Source: Uliginosibacterium gangwonense (GTDB lineage Bacteria; Pseudomonadota; Gammaproteobacteria; Burkholderiales; Rhodocyclaceae). Taken from it: 64,000 nt of DNA. Below are positions 8,806 to 18,225 of this stretch, piece after piece. The notes under the pieces were generated by a model that saw only the letters and a program-made list of their open reading frames with translations, was not told where the DNA came from and did no database searches. Location: NCBI GenBank assembly GCA_005239635.1, contig SBBQ01000040.1:47304-111303 (forward strand). Direction: 5' to 3'. Position numbers and translations under genes: made by a program. Position 1 is the first letter of the stretch. Each line of letters begins with the position of its first letter.

Positions 8806-9513
8806 ATGCGCCTCCTGTCCTTCCTTTTGGCTGTTTGCATGGTGAGCGGTTGCTCCACTTTTGGTACGCAGCCAAAGCGTACTGAAGAAGTGGGTGCGCG
8901 CAATCTTGCCAAAACCGAAATTGATGGTGTGCTCGAAGAGCATCAACGTCAGATATTCGACAGCTTAAGGCTGCTATCTGACAAGCTGTATAAGCGCAAT
9001 CCGCGCCAGTGGAAAGTGCGGAGCACCTTCGTTTCGCAAGAAGCGGCAATGTCCAGGATTTTCGAGCAAGACCACCGTTGGCAGTTAACGGAGCTGGAAA
9101 ATCGACGCAGTATTGATGCGCTTCAACTTGCTTTCAAAGAAGACTTTCAAGGTGATCGTGTTGCTGCATTGATGGTGGGCATGGCCAGCATGGTCCAGCG
9201 CGCTTTCGACGATAAGACCGAATTTTTTATTGTGGATGATCTAGATCCGCAAAAAATCAACAATGCAGCGCGAAATATTGAGATTGCTGCATGGAAATTA
9301 TCAAGTGCGCGTGATGCATCGGGTCAGCTGTATTTGCTGTCGAATGAGATGGCTTGCAATCCCGGTGACCCAGCCAACCTAAGCTTTGAGCGCGAGATTG
9401 GCAAAATCATTGCGCACCTTGATGCGTCTTCACGCATTGTGGCGAGTAAAAATAAGCGTGTGGTAGTGCGCGTCATACAAACACTGGCGAGTGCGGTCTT
9501 TATCCCGATTTAA
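8806..9513 (+). CDS. Hypothetical lipoprotein
   Basis: I do not recognise a family for this 235-residue product. The N-terminus MRLLSFLLAVCMVSGCSTFG is a classic lipoprotein signal with lipobox VSGC, so the mature Cys would be residue 16. The mature part is charged and mostly helical, without further membrane segments, and contains DDLDPQKINNAARNIEIAAWKL. It probably sits in the outer or inner membrane facing the periplasm. It ends at a strong bidirectional terminator shared with terC. No function is assigned. Confidence 0.8.
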   Translation: MRLLSFLLAVCMVSGCSTFGTQPKRTEEVGARNLAKTEIDGVLEEHQRQIFDSLRLLSDKLYKRNPRQWKVRSTFVSQEAAMSRIFEQDHRWQLTELENRRSIDALQLAFKEDFQGDRVAALMVGMASMVQRAFDDKTEFFIVDDLDPQKINNAARNIEIAAWKLSSARDASGQLYLLSNEMACNPGDPANLSFEREIGKIIAHLDASSRIVASKNKRVVVRVIQTLASAVFIPI

Positions 9514-9528
9514 GATTCACCTGTCAGC

Positions 9529-9560
9529 AAAAAAGGCCTGCATGTTTGCAGGCCTTTTTT
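9529..9560. terminator. Bidirectional rho-independent terminator
   Basis: Stem AAAAAAGGCCTGCA with TGCAGGCCTTTTTT and a TGTT loop. A-run and T-run on either side serve both the lipoprotein gene (+) and the TerC gene (-), which converge here. Confidence 0.9.
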
Positions 9561-9579
9561 GCGACGAGTGTGCGTCTGC

Positions 9580-10344
9580 TTAGCTGTTGTCGCCCGGCAT
9601 ATCTCGACGAAGCTGCACAGGATCAGGTAGTGGGCGCTTACGCATACGGATGTTGATCATTTCAACGATTACCGAGAAGGCCATCGCGAAGTAGATATAA
9701 CCCTTGGGTACATGTGTGCCCAAACCTTCTGCGATTAGCGTCACGCCAACGAGCACCAAAAACGACAGCGCCAGAATTTTAATGGTGGGGTGGCGATCAA
9801 CAAATTCGCCAATCGGTTTCGCGGCAAACATCATCACGCCAACCGATATCACAATGGCCAACACCATCACCATAATCTGATTGGCAAGGCCAACCGCTGT
9901 AATAACGGAGTCCAGCGAGAAAACGATATCGATAATAGCAATTTGGACCAATACGCCACCAAAACTAGCCGCGCGCGCATTGACCTCATTTGCTTCATCT
10001 TCGCCTTCCAGCGAATTGTGGATCTCGTGCACACTTTTCCAGAGCAAGAATAGACCGCCGCCGATAAGAATGATGTCGCGACCCGTAATGTCAAAGTCGG
10101 CCACTGAGAATAAAGGCTCGGTTAAACGCATGATCCAAGCGAGAGACATTAAAAGCGCGATTCGGCTGCCCATGGCCAAGGCTAGGCCTAGGCGGCGCGC
10201 TTTGTTGCGTTGATGTTCTGGTAGTCGTCCTACCAGAATGGAAATGAAAATAATATTGTCAATTCCCAGCACAATTTCGAGTGCTGTTAACGTAAACAAG
10301 GCAATCCATGCCTGCGGGTCAGTGATCCATTCCATCGGTTGCAT
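9580..10344 (-). CDS. TerC-family integral membrane protein
   Basis: This 254-residue TerC-family protein has the signature ALEIVLGIDNIIFISILVGRLP at the start and IAIIDIVFSLDSVITAVGL in the middle; the Asp residues in these helices are the family hallmark. Members have been linked to tellurite resistance and to Mn2+ export or metal loading of exported proteins. There are seven or more helices. The start could be the ATG at 10344 or, as MEWITDPQAW, the ATG at 10335; neither has a clear ribosome site. No tellurite genes are nearby, so a housekeeping metal role is more likely. Confidence 0.88.
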   Translation of the reverse strand: MQPMEWITDPQAWIALFTLTALEIVLGIDNIIFISILVGRLPEHQRNKARRLGLALAMGSRIALLMSLAWIMRLTEPLFSVADFDITGRDIILIGGGLFLLWKSVHEIHNSLEGEDEANEVNARAASFGGVLVQIAIIDIVFSLDSVITAVGLANQIMVMVLAIVISVGVMMFAAKPIGEFVDRHPTIKILALSFLVLVGVTLIAEGLGTHVPKGYIYFAMAFSVIVEMINIRMRKRPLPDPVQLRRDMPGDNS

Positions 10345-10422
10345 CCATTTGTGCGAGTCTAGACGACGGGCATTATGCCGGATGACGGTGCGTCGCGGCG
10401 CTGGTCATGAGAAAATATCGCT

Positions 10423-11067
10423 ATGAAGAAATTGTTGATCTTGATTTCCGGCCGCGGCTCCAATATGGAAGCCCTGCTAGCGGCCAATTTGCCGGCGCAG
10501 TTTGTTGCGGTCATTGCCAATCGCCCAGATGCAGCGGGGCTCGATACGGCTCGCCAAGCGGGTATCCCTGCGCAGTGTATTGATCACCGTGCTTTTGCCA
10601 ATCGCGATGCGTTTGATGATGCACTCAAACAGGCGATTGATGCCTATGCCCCTGATTTGGTCATTCTCGCGGGCTTTATGCGGGTACTCGGCCAAAGCTT
10701 TGTAGAGCATTTTCGTGGTCGCTTAATGAATATCCACCCCTCGCTGTTGCCGGCTTTTCCCGGCTTGCATACGCATCGCAAGGCGATCGCAATGGGGTGC
10801 AAGTTGGCGGGCGCGACCGTGCATTTTGTGACGCCAGACTTGGATTGTGGGCCGATCGTGATTCAAGCTGCTGTGCCTGTTTTGGAAAATGATACTGAGC
10901 ACACCCTATCGGCCCGCGTGTTGGTGGAAGAACACCGCATTTACCCGCAAGCGATTCGCTGGTTCTGCGAAGACCGTTTGAAATTGCTTGCTGACGGGAC
11001 CGTGCAACTCTTGCAGCCTAGTCAGGTCTCAGACAGTGCAATGATTGTGCCGCCGCTTGGGGCATAA
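10423..11067 (+). CDS. purN: Phosphoribosylglycinamide formyltransferase
   Basis: PurN transfers a formyl group from 10-formyltetrahydrofolate to GAR, the third step of purine synthesis. The 214-residue sequence has the N-terminal GRGSNMEALL loop, the catalytic region GRLMNIHPSLLPAFPGLHTH (Asn, His) and the downstream DCGPIVIQAAVPV segment. Length matches E. coli PurN (212). The gene is followed by DUF3108 and an rRNA methyltransferase, an arrangement common in Burkholderiales. Octamers occur at 10514 and 10595; both read as Ala-Asn in this frame. Confidence 0.96.
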   Translation: MKKLLILISGRGSNMEALLAANLPAQFVAVIANRPDAAGLDTARQAGIPAQCIDHRAFANRDAFDDALKQAIDAYAPDLVILAGFMRVLGQSFVEHFRGRLMNIHPSLLPAFPGLHTHRKAIAMGCKLAGATVHFVTPDLDCGPIVIQAAVPVLENDTEHTLSARVLVEEHRIYPQAIRWFCEDRLKLLADGTVQLLQPSQVSDSAMIVPPLGA

Positions 11068-11157
11068 AGATCGTTCTCATTCACACAAGTTTGGTTAGAC
11101 ACCGTTGTTGCTTAGACGGCAATGCGCGCGTGGGGTTACCTGCGAGGAATTAGGCAC

Positions 11158-12153
11158 ATGGTCAAATTGATGGGTTGGTTTCTACACCGCACGCTGATCG
11201 TTACGCTCGGCGTGGCGGTACTGTGCGCGTTTGGTGCCGGCTGGTACTGGCTAATGCCAGCAGCAGCGCAGACGGCTGAGCTAGCTGCGCCGATTGAGCC
11301 CGCTCTTCGCTTGGATGCGGGGGCTAGCGCTTTATCACCGCGACCTACTGCGGCTGAATTGCCGACCCCAAAAAATCATACAGTCGTGCCGCCTGCAACA
11401 ACCAAGTCTGCGAGCGTAAAACCGCAGCTTACTCCGGTTGCTGTTTCCGCCGGGGTGTCGCAATCAAATGTGCCTAATCTGTCGCCAAATGTTAACGTGG
11501 GCGCCGCTTTTCCACGTAAGGGGCATCTGCAGTTTTCGCTTTATATGGGTAGTCTCGGTATTAAGGTTGCTCAGGTTGATCATGCCTGGCAGGTTAGTGG
11601 GGAAAATTACCGATTAAGCAGCATCACAGAGCCAAGTGGCCTAGCTGCATTGGCAAAATCCAAGAAAATTCGCCAAGAAAGTGTTGGAACGTTAGATTCT
11701 AATGGATTGAAACCAAAAGAATTTGTTGCTTATCGCAAGAATCAGGATGAGGTTTCGGAGCGGGCTAGCTTCGACTGGAGCCGAAACCGGGTTATCCTCA
11801 CGACAGGCGACCATCAGGAAACCGAGGTTTTGCAGCCTGGAAGTCAGGACTTTGCCACCGCTTGGTACCAACTCAGCTTATTGGCAAAGCAGCAGCAACA
11901 GGTGAGCATGATGGTTGCAACTGGCAAGACCTACAAAAAAATGCATTTCAGCCGAGGCGCCGCCGAAACTGTGCAAAGTCCTTTGGGTACTGTCAGTGCT
12001 GTGCCGTGGCGAAGTGCGCCGCAAGATGGCGATGACAGAATCGAAATTTGGCTGGCGAGCGAACATGGCAATATGCCAGTGCGAATACGCTATACCGACA
12101 GCAAGGGCAATACGTTTGACCAGCTGGCGGTGAAGATTGACCTCAAAAATTGA
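11158..12153 (+). CDS. DUF3108 periplasmic protein
   Basis: This 331-residue protein has an N-terminal membrane anchor (WFLHRTLIVTLGVAVLCAFGAGWYWL), a low-complexity Pro/Ala/Thr linker, then a DUF3108 domain beginning at HLQFSLYMGSLGIKVAQVDHAW. The domain is predicted to be a beta-rich periplasmic fold of unknown function. I prefer the ATG at 11158, which has AGGAATT upstream, over the ATG at 11122. Octamers at 11649 and 11880 read as Leu-Ala. The gene lies between purN and the rRNA methyltransferase. Function is unknown. Confidence 0.8.
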   Translation: MVKLMGWFLHRTLIVTLGVAVLCAFGAGWYWLMPAAAQTAELAAPIEPALRLDAGASALSPRPTAAELPTPKNHTVVPPATTKSASVKPQLTPVAVSAGVSQSNVPNLSPNVNVGAAFPRKGHLQFSLYMGSLGIKVAQVDHAWQVSGENYRLSSITEPSGLAALAKSKKIRQESVGTLDSNGLKPKEFVAYRKNQDEVSERASFDWSRNRVILTTGDHQETEVLQPGSQDFATAWYQLSLLAKQQQQVSMMVATGKTYKKMHFSRGAAETVQSPLGTVSAVPWRSAPQDGDDRIEIWLASEHGNMPVRIRYTDSKGNTFDQLAVKIDLKN

Positions 12154-12269
12154 ATAGCCCTAAGTGGCCTGGCTTGCTTGCGATGTAGGGTAAAGCGGCT
12201 GGCCTTAGAACTTTATCCTCCGCTGGCGCGGCTGCGGGGGAGCCTAATGATTAGAAGAGCGACATTATC

Positions 12270-13691
12270 TTGCGCCCAAGTCCCAAACTATTAGAAGCCG
12301 CCGGCGTTGCTTTGCAACGCGTGATGACCTTCGAACACCCAGCAGACGCGGTGTTGTCTCAGTTTTTTCGCGAAAACAAAGCGCTGGGGCATCGCGACCG
12401 CGGTTTGATTGCTGAATTGATTTACGCTGTGTTGCGTCGTAAGCGCTGGCTTGAGCACTTAATTGGCAATTCAGGTTCAGCGAAGTCACACCCAACACCA
12501 CGACAATATTTACTCGCCACCATGATGGGCCTCAATGGCATGTCGCTAAGGCAAATGGAAGATTTGCTCAAGCCAGACGAGCGCGAATGGCTCGCACGCC
12601 TGAAGGCAGAGCAGTCTGTGCCGATGACGCTGGCCGAACAGGCAGACATGCCAGACTGGTTGGTGGAGCGGCTGAGTAAGCGCATGAATGATGGGCAAAT
12701 TCTGGAACTGGCGCGTAGCCTAAATCAACCGGCACCACTCGATTTGCGCGTGAATCCATTTAAAACGGATCGCGACACCGTGATGCGCAAGTTGAGTGAG
12801 GAGGGTATTGAGAACCAGCCTGGTACTTATTCACCACTCAGTATTCGTCTCAGCACCAAGCCTGCGTTAGCTCGTCACCCCATGTTTTTGGGTGGTGAGA
12901 TTGAGGTGCAGGACGAGGGCAGTCAGCTGCTTGCCTACCTGCTCTCGCCGAAGCGCGGTGAAATGGTGGTCGATTTTTGCGCGGGAGCAGGCGGCAAAAC
13001 TTTGTTGCTTGGCGCGTTGATGCGCTCAACAGGTCGGCTGTACGCATTTGATGTGTCAGAAAAACGTTTGACACGTTTGCGCCCCCGCGTTGCGCGTTCG
13101 GGCCTCACCAACGTTCATCCGGTATGTATTGCCAGTGAGCATGATGCACGTATTAAACGACTCGCCGGCAAGATTGATCGAGTGCTGGTCGATGCGCCCT
13201 GTTCCGGACTCGGCACCTTGCGTCGCAATCCAGACCTAAAGTGGCGCCAAACCAGTGAGGGCGTCGATGAACTCACGCGCAAGCAACTTGATATTTTGAA
13301 CGGCGCATCGCGCTTGGTAAAAGCCGGTGGACGTTTGGTGTATGCCACCTGCAGTATTTTGGACGAAGAAAACGATCAAGTTGTTCAGCACTTTCTGGAT
13401 GCTCATCCCGAGTTTGCTCGTGTGGCCATTGAGCGCGTTTTGTCGACACATAAGATTGATCAGTTCGCGGGCGATGCCTTGCGTCTTGCGCCACAGCAAC
13501 ATGGCACAGACGGCTTCTTTGCAGTTGTGATGGAGCGCCGCAAGGAGCGACCTGCGCGTGAGAAAACTGCACAAGCAGATGAGGAATCGATTGGCAAAAG
13601 GGCTGCTCCGAGTGCGGCTGATGTTGTGCCAGCGGACGCAGCAGATGCAACAGATGCCATCAAGTCAGATTCAGCGACTGATAAATCGTGA
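12270..13691 (+). CDS. RsmB/F-type (NOP2/SUN) RNA m5C methyltransferase
   Basis: This SAM-dependent cytosine-5 RNA methyltransferase of 473 codons has an N-terminal NusB-like region (LIAELIYAVLRRKRWLEHLIG) and a C-terminal catalytic domain. That domain has the SAM loop VDFCAGAGGKTLL, motif IV DAPCSGLGTLRRNPDLKW and motif VI YATCSILDEEN, with both catalytic cysteines (PCS, TCS) present. The NusB-like half and the PCSGLGTLRRNPDLKW motif point to RsmB (16S C967) or a close paralogue. The chosen start is TTG at 12270; no ATG fits. The C-terminus carries an Ala/Asp-rich tail of about 40 residues that is not part of the fold. Confidence 0.85.
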   Translation: MRPSPKLLEAAGVALQRVMTFEHPADAVLSQFFRENKALGHRDRGLIAELIYAVLRRKRWLEHLIGNSGSAKSHPTPRQYLLATMMGLNGMSLRQMEDLLKPDEREWLARLKAEQSVPMTLAEQADMPDWLVERLSKRMNDGQILELARSLNQPAPLDLRVNPFKTDRDTVMRKLSEEGIENQPGTYSPLSIRLSTKPALARHPMFLGGEIEVQDEGSQLLAYLLSPKRGEMVVDFCAGAGGKTLLLGALMRSTGRLYAFDVSEKRLTRLRPRVARSGLTNVHPVCIASEHDARIKRLAGKIDRVLVDAPCSGLGTLRRNPDLKWRQTSEGVDELTRKQLDILNGASRLVKAGGRLVYATCSILDEENDQVVQHFLDAHPEFARVAIERVLSTHKIDQFAGDALRLAPQQHGTDGFFAVVMERRKERPAREKTAQADEESIGKRAAPSAADVVPADAADATDAIKSDSATDKS

Positions 13692-13744
13692 TCAAAATGC
13701 ATGAGTGCATGCGCTAAGGTGCGCATCGCAAGCTGGAGCAGGGC

Positions 13745-15076
13745 ATGAATGCGGTGGGTGATCTGGTAAATGATGGCGCGAATGCAGCGGAGGTGCGATC
13801 GCTTGAGACGATCATTCGCGCCGTGCAAGATGCCTTCGCACAACCACAGGCTACATTAGAGTGGGCCATTCTCTTAGGCGCACTATGTTTGGCTGCGGCC
13901 TTGAGTGCAGCCATTCGTAGAGCGCCTGTCACTGTTACACATGACTTGGCGCGTGGCAGCGTGCGTCGTCTAAGCTTCCCGTTGCTGGGCATTGCGCTCA
14001 TGTTGTGCGCTCGCGGCATATTTCATATTTCCGGCCACCATTCCAGCCCCTTTATTGATCACGCGATCGTGTTGCTTGTTGCGCTCGCAATTGTGCGTAT
14101 GGGCGTGTTTGCGCTGCGCCAAGCCTTTGCGCCTTCAGGTTGGCTTGCATCGTTTGAGCGCTTTATTGCAATTGTAGTGTGGTCGCTCATTGCGCTGCAT
14201 TTCACCGGCTTGTTGCCGGACGTTATTGCCTGGCTCGACAGCATCACCTTGCCGCTTGGCAAACAGTCTTTATCGTTATGGACGATCTTGCATGGCAGCC
14301 TTTGGGTGTTGGCCATGCTGTTGTTTGCGTTATGGCTGGCGGGCTTGGTTGAGCATCGTTTGATGCAGGCACAAGGCCTAGATAGCAGCATTCGCATTGT
14401 CGTTTCACGCGTGGTCAAAGCGCTACTATCATTCCTTGCGATTTTGATTGTTTTGCCGCTTGTTGGCATCGATCTTTCTGCGCTGTCGGTGTTTGGAGGT
14501 GCGCTTGGCGTGGGCTTGGGCTTTGGTTTGCAAAAAATCATGGCCAACTATGTGTCTGGCTTCATTATTTTGCTAGATCGCTCGATTCGCCTCGGCAATG
14601 TGATTTCGGTATCAGGCGTACGTGGCCAGGTTACGCAAATTACAACGCGCTATACCGTGCTTCGTAAAGTCTCTGGCACTGAAGTTTTGGTGCCTAATGA
14701 AACGCTCATAGGCTCGATTATTGAAAGCGATACGCTGAGCGATACCAAAATTCTGCTGACCTTAAAGCTTCAGGTCGCCTACAACACGGATTTAGAGCGA
14801 GCGATGGCGATGATGGAGCAAGCTGCGCGAGATCAGAAGCGTGTTCTTGCGGATCCGCCGCCCGTTGCCTTTGTTGAGGCATTTGCTGATTCGGGCGTCA
14901 ATATGGGGCTAGGATTTTGGATCGACAATCCTGAAGAGGGGAGCCGCGGCACCTTGTCAGATATTCACTTGGCAATTTGGCGCATGTTCAAAGCTGAAAA
15001 TATTGAAATTCCGTTCCCTCAGCAAGAAATCAGAATTTTGCCGACAAAAGGGCGCGATATCCCGCAAGAAAATTAA
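13745..15076 (+). CDS. MscS-family mechanosensitive channel protein
   Basis: This 443-residue protein has about five N-terminal membrane helices followed by the MscS pore and beta domain. The pore helix region LSALSVFGGALGVGLGFGLQKIMANYVSGFIILLDRSIRLGNVI is unmistakable, with Gly/Ala spacing as in TM3. A cytoplasmic alpha/beta domain ends in EIPFPQQEIRI. It protects cells from hypo-osmotic shock by releasing solutes. It is longer than E. coli MscS (286), more like the YbdG/YnaI size class. Confidence 0.9.
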   Translation: MNAVGDLVNDGANAAEVRSLETIIRAVQDAFAQPQATLEWAILLGALCLAAALSAAIRRAPVTVTHDLARGSVRRLSFPLLGIALMLCARGIFHISGHHSSPFIDHAIVLLVALAIVRMGVFALRQAFAPSGWLASFERFIAIVVWSLIALHFTGLLPDVIAWLDSITLPLGKQSLSLWTILHGSLWVLAMLLFALWLAGLVEHRLMQAQGLDSSIRIVVSRVVKALLSFLAILIVLPLVGIDLSALSVFGGALGVGLGFGLQKIMANYVSGFIILLDRSIRLGNVISVSGVRGQVTQITTRYTVLRKVSGTEVLVPNETLIGSIIESDTLSDTKILLTLKLQVAYNTDLERAMAMMEQAARDQKRVLADPPPVAFVEAFADSGVNMGLGFWIDNPEEGSRGTLSDIHLAIWRMFKAENIEIPFPQQEIRILPTKGRDIPQEN

Positions 15077-15195
15077 GCGCAATCTGCATAAGCATTTGAC
15101 CTCGCTCAAGAAACATCAGATTTATGTAGGTTTGCGAAGCTGGTTGTCGTAGAATAATCTAGCCCAATTCGGGGTTTTGTTTGCAGGTTTGACAT

Positions 15196-16368
15196 ATGTC
15201 GATGCTTTCTGGTGTTTTGAATATGCCTTGGTGGGGTTATGTGCTGGTTGCGCTGGCCTTTACGCACGCCACAATTGCTGCTGTAACGATTTATCTACAT
15301 CGCCATCAGGCGCACCGTGCACTTGAGTTGCACGCCATTCCAAGCCATTTTTTCCGCTTCTGGCTGTGGTTGTCCACCGGCATGGTGACCAAGGAATGGG
15401 CATCTATCCACCGCAAGCATCACGCTAAGTGTGAAACGGCTGAAGATCCGCATAGCCCGCAAGTGTTTGGTATTCGCAAGGTTTTCTTTGAAGGCGCTGA
15501 GCTTTATCGCGCAGAAGCCAAAAACAAAGAAACGATGGAAAAATACGGTCACGGTACGCCCGATGACTGGATTGAGCGCAATGTCTATACCCCGCATAGC
15601 GCCAAAGGTATTTTCCTGATGCTGATGATTAATTTGGTGTTGTTCGGCCCTCTTGGTTTGACCATCTGGGCTGTGCAAATGATCTGGATTCCGCTGACCG
15701 CGGCAGGCATTATCAATGGTGTTGGCCACTACTGGGGCTACCGCAATTACGCGTGTGCAGATGCTTCAACCAATATCTTGCCTTGGGGCATCATTATTGG
15801 TGGTGAAGAGTTGCACAACAACCATCACGCATTTGCAACCTCTGCTAAATTGTCATCAAAGTGGTACGAGTTTGATATCGGCTGGTTCTACATTCGCGTA
15901 TTGGAAATTCTTGGCCTAGCTCGCGTTAAGAAGACGATTCCTCAACCGCGTTTCCATAAAGAAGTTCCGGCGGTGGATATTGCAACGCTACAAGCGGTTA
16001 TTACGCATCGCTATGATGTGATGACACGATATATGCGTTCGCTCAAGTCTATTTACCGTGAAGAGTTTTCTAAGCTCAAGTCCTCTGCGCATCTGGACGG
16101 CGAGGGTATGCGCCACTTTAAGGCGTGGATTGCCAAAGACAAGCAATTGCCTGAAGCGCGTCAAGCTGAGTTGGAAACAGTTCTGGCGCAAACCAGTCGT
16201 TTGGCAACGCTGCATGCGATGCGTCAGGAATTGAGCGCACTTTGGGCGCGTTCATCCGCCAGTAATGAGCAGTTGTTAAAGCAGTTGCAAGACTGGTGTC
16301 ATCGCGCTGAACAAAGCGGCATTGAGCAACTGCGCGACTTCTCGTTGCGCTTACGCCGTTACGCGTAA
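15196..16368 (+). CDS. Membrane fatty-acid (acyl-CoA) desaturase
   Basis: This 390-residue di-iron membrane desaturase carries the three His boxes: HRHQAHR near residue 35, HRKHH near residue 75 and HNNHH near residue 213. Pairs of helices flank them, in the order expected of the delta-9 acyl-CoA/acyl-lipid desaturase family. It introduces a cis double bond into acyl chains, modifying membrane fluidity. The C-terminal 120 residues are a charged, helical extension beyond the catalytic core, common in proteobacterial homologues. A strong terminator follows. No octamer of the dispersed family lies in this gene. Confidence 0.92.
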   Translation: MSMLSGVLNMPWWGYVLVALAFTHATIAAVTIYLHRHQAHRALELHAIPSHFFRFWLWLSTGMVTKEWASIHRKHHAKCETAEDPHSPQVFGIRKVFFEGAELYRAEAKNKETMEKYGHGTPDDWIERNVYTPHSAKGIFLMLMINLVLFGPLGLTIWAVQMIWIPLTAAGIINGVGHYWGYRNYACADASTNILPWGIIIGGEELHNNHHAFATSAKLSSKWYEFDIGWFYIRVLEILGLARVKKTIPQPRFHKEVPAVDIATLQAVITHRYDVMTRYMRSLKSIYREEFSKLKSSAHLDGEGMRHFKAWIAKDKQLPEARQAELETVLAQTSRLATLHAMRQELSALWARSSASNEQLLKQLQDWCHRAEQSGIEQLRDFSLRLRRYA

Positions 16369-16385
16369 TACGTTGCTGTGCCAAT

Positions 16386-16414
16386 AAAAAACGGGGCTTT
16401 GGCCCCGTTTTTTA
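16386..16414 (+). terminator. Rho-independent terminator after desaturase
   Basis: CGGGGC/GCCCCG hairpin with an A-run before and a T6 run after. Confidence 0.85.
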
Positions 16415-16795
16415 TTGCATATTTGTTTTTAGGCCTGTTGTACGACTTGTAGCCTGTGGTTTCAATCACATACGCTAGCGCTACGCTGTACTATCCCTGT
16501 TCTGTTTCTTGTAGTTTTGTCCGGGCGCGACTCGCTCGCGAAGAGCGAGCTGTTGTATTGAATCTGTGCGTAAATAAGGTTTGAAAGCGCGTGTTGATTT
16601 AAGTAGGGGCAAAAATGCAACGGACAACCGGTTTGCGCTGAAAGATAGGGGGCTGTTGAGCAGAGCATGCTCTGTATAGGCGCAGTATCGCTTAACCATA
16701 GATTTTTGGGTGAGGGGCCTGTTCGCCACACAAAGAAACCTAGACAACAAAAAACCCGCCGAAGCGGGTTTTTTGGGTACCAGCTGAAGCGCGAA
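16415..16795. other. Gene-poor gap between desaturase and rpmG
   Basis: I find no convincing gene here. A short reverse frame at 16462-16731 has no family features and no ribosome site. A CTCGCT/AGCGAG inverted repeat lies near 16530-16547. The rpmG terminator is at 16749-16775. Confidence 0.4.
16749..16775. terminator. Rho-independent terminator of rpmB-rpmG
   Basis: AAAAAACCCGC and GCGGGTTTTTT arms around a CGAA loop. It is symmetric, so it can act on both strands. It lies 20 bases downstream of the rpmG stop. Confidence 0.88.
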
Positions 16796-16963
16796 TTACT
16801 TCAGCTTGGTTTCCTTGTAAGCGACGTGCTTGCGAGCCTTGGGATCGTACTTAACGATTTCCATCTTCTCGGGCGTTGTCTTCTTATTTTTGGTGGTGGT
16901 GTAGAAGTGACCGGTTCCTGCGGTCGACTCCAACTTAATCTTTTCGCGAGCACTCTTGGCCAT
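16796..16963 (-). CDS. rpmG: 50S ribosomal protein L33
   Basis: Translation of the minus strand gives a 55-residue protein starting [18 protein letters not shown], followed by [18 protein letters not shown] and [19 protein letters not shown]. This is L33 almost residue for residue as in other betaproteobacteria. The gene is too short for a 60-residue ORF cutoff. It lies just downstream of rpmB on the same strand, the usual rpmB-rpmG operon, and ends before a strong terminator. The Cys ligands of the zinc-binding L33 variant are absent, so this is the C-minus form. Confidence 0.96.
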   Translation of the reverse strand: MAKSAREKIKLESTAGTGHFYTTTKNKKTTPEKMEIVKYDPKARKHVAYKETKLK

Positions 16964-16998
16964 GGCCTGTCCTCTAAACTTTACTCAATATGCGAGCG

Positions 16999-17235
16999 TT
17001 ATACTCTTTCGCCGCGCTCACGCAAATCAGCGAGCACAACGTCAATACCCTTCTTGTCGATGGTGCGCAGACCGGCGTTAGAAACGCGCAGGCTCACCCA
17101 GCGGTTTTCGCTTTCGACCCAGAAGCGGCGGTTTTGCAGGTTCGGCAGAAAACGGCGCTTGGTCTTGTTGTTAGCGTGGGACACGTGGTTCCCGACCATC
17201 GGCGCCTTTCCCGTCACTTGGCAGACGCGAGACAT
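16999..17235 (-). CDS. rpmB: 50S ribosomal protein L28
   Basis: The 78-residue product begins [24 protein letters not shown], continues with [16 protein letters not shown] and ends with [14 protein letters not shown]. Length and sequence match bacterial L28, a large-subunit protein needed for late assembly. It is transcribed first in the rpmB-rpmG operon, with 35 bases between the genes. Confidence 0.97.
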   Translation of the reverse strand: MSRVCQVTGKAPMVGNHVSHANNKTKRRFLPNLQNRRFWVESENRWVSLRVSNAGLRTIDKKGIDVVLADLRERGERV

Positions 17236-17363
17236 GGCATTACTCCAGCTAAATACGCAAAGACGTAGATTGTATTTTGATTTTTAGGTTTTTTCAAGTG
17301 TGTTTTGCTAGCAAAACCATAACTTCGCCAGAAATTTGTTCCGGCTAAAACAAGCAAACAAAT

Positions 17364-17396
17364 AAAAACGGCGCGGGCTGGGCCCGCGCCGTTTTT
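17364..17396. terminator. Strong bidirectional terminator
   Basis: AAAAACGGCGCGGGC pairs with GCCCGCGCCGTTTTT across a tiny loop. It lies 16 bases downstream of the PEP-CTERM gene stop. Confidence 0.88.
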
Positions 17397-17411
17397 GGTG
17401 TTACTGCCTGC

Positions 17412-18026
17412 TTAGTTCTTGCGGCGGCGGGCTGCTGCCAGGCCTGCCAGTGCCAAGCCAGCCAGCGCCATGCTAGCGGGTTCGGGCACATCGGTGGTTA
17501 CGTTCAGCGTGGAGCTGAAGTAGTCCAGACGGTCAGCGCCAACCGTGTCTTGAATGAACAGGGTCCAAACGCCACCAGCGTCTTGGCCGTTAAATGCAGA
17601 CAAAGCATCTACGCCGCGGAAGGTGCCGCCGGTCAGTACGGAGCCGCCAACTTGGTTAGCTGCACTGTCGTCAAACGTAATGCTCAGACGGCCTGCGCCG
17701 GGCGTGCTGCCACTGTATGTGTCTTGTGCGATCAGGCGAACGGTGGTGCCGAGCGGGTTGATCAGGCTGAACACGATTTCGCGGTCGAAGGAGAAGCCGC
17801 CGCCGATACAGGCAGTGCCTTGGGCGCCGATTGAGGGATCGTCACACTTTGCGAATTCAATCGTAATGTTTACATCGCTTACGTTGCCGGAGCCGAGTGT
17901 AAAGGTGCGAATGCCGGAAGATGAGTCAAAAGAGCCAAAGGTGCTGTCTGAGGCGGTCAGGGCTGCTGCATTTGCAGAAGCGGCGCCTGCCATCAGCAGG
18001 GCTGCCATCAAGGGCTTGAAGTTCAT
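17412..18026 (-). CDS. PEP-CTERM sorting-domain exported protein
   Basis: This 204-residue exported protein has an N-terminal signal peptide (MNFKPLMAALLMAGAASANA), a beta-rich middle (residues about 40-175) resembling the P-domain of proprotein convertases (GGVWTLFIQDTVGADRLDYFSSTLNV), and a C-terminal PEP-CTERM signal. That signal is VPEPASMALAGLALAGLAA followed by RRRKN. Proteins with this tail are processed by an exosortase and are usually linked to exopolysaccharide matrices. The exosortase and its locus are not in this window. Flanked by its own terminator and a 200-base upstream gap, it is monocistronic. Confidence 0.88.
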   Translation of the reverse strand: MNFKPLMAALLMAGAASANAAALTASDSTFGSFDSSSGIRTFTLGSGNVSDVNITIEFAKCDDPSIGAQGTACIGGGFSFDREIVFSLINPLGTTVRLIAQDTYSGSTPGAGRLSITFDDSAANQVGGSVLTGGTFRGVDALSAFNGQDAGGVWTLFIQDTVGADRLDYFSSTLNVTTDVPEPASMALAGLALAGLAAARRRKN

Positions 18027-18225
18027 GGTGTTGCTCCAATGGGGTTGTTGAATCCTACGAACTCCTTAAAGCAATCGGCGGACCACTTCTTGGATGAAGA
18101 TAACAAAGTCATTAAAAAACAATGAACTGAATCTTTTTCTTGGGATTTTCTTGGGGGCGGCTGGGTCTGGGCTACGACTTATGTAATAGATTTCGACAGG
18201 GTGCTTAGGTGTGTTCTAGGTTTTG

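Noticed and set aside
16462..16750. Two overlapping reverse frames of 89 codons in the gap before rpmG
   Set aside because: No homology pattern, Cys/Pro-rich random composition, no ribosome site; overlapping each other in different frames.
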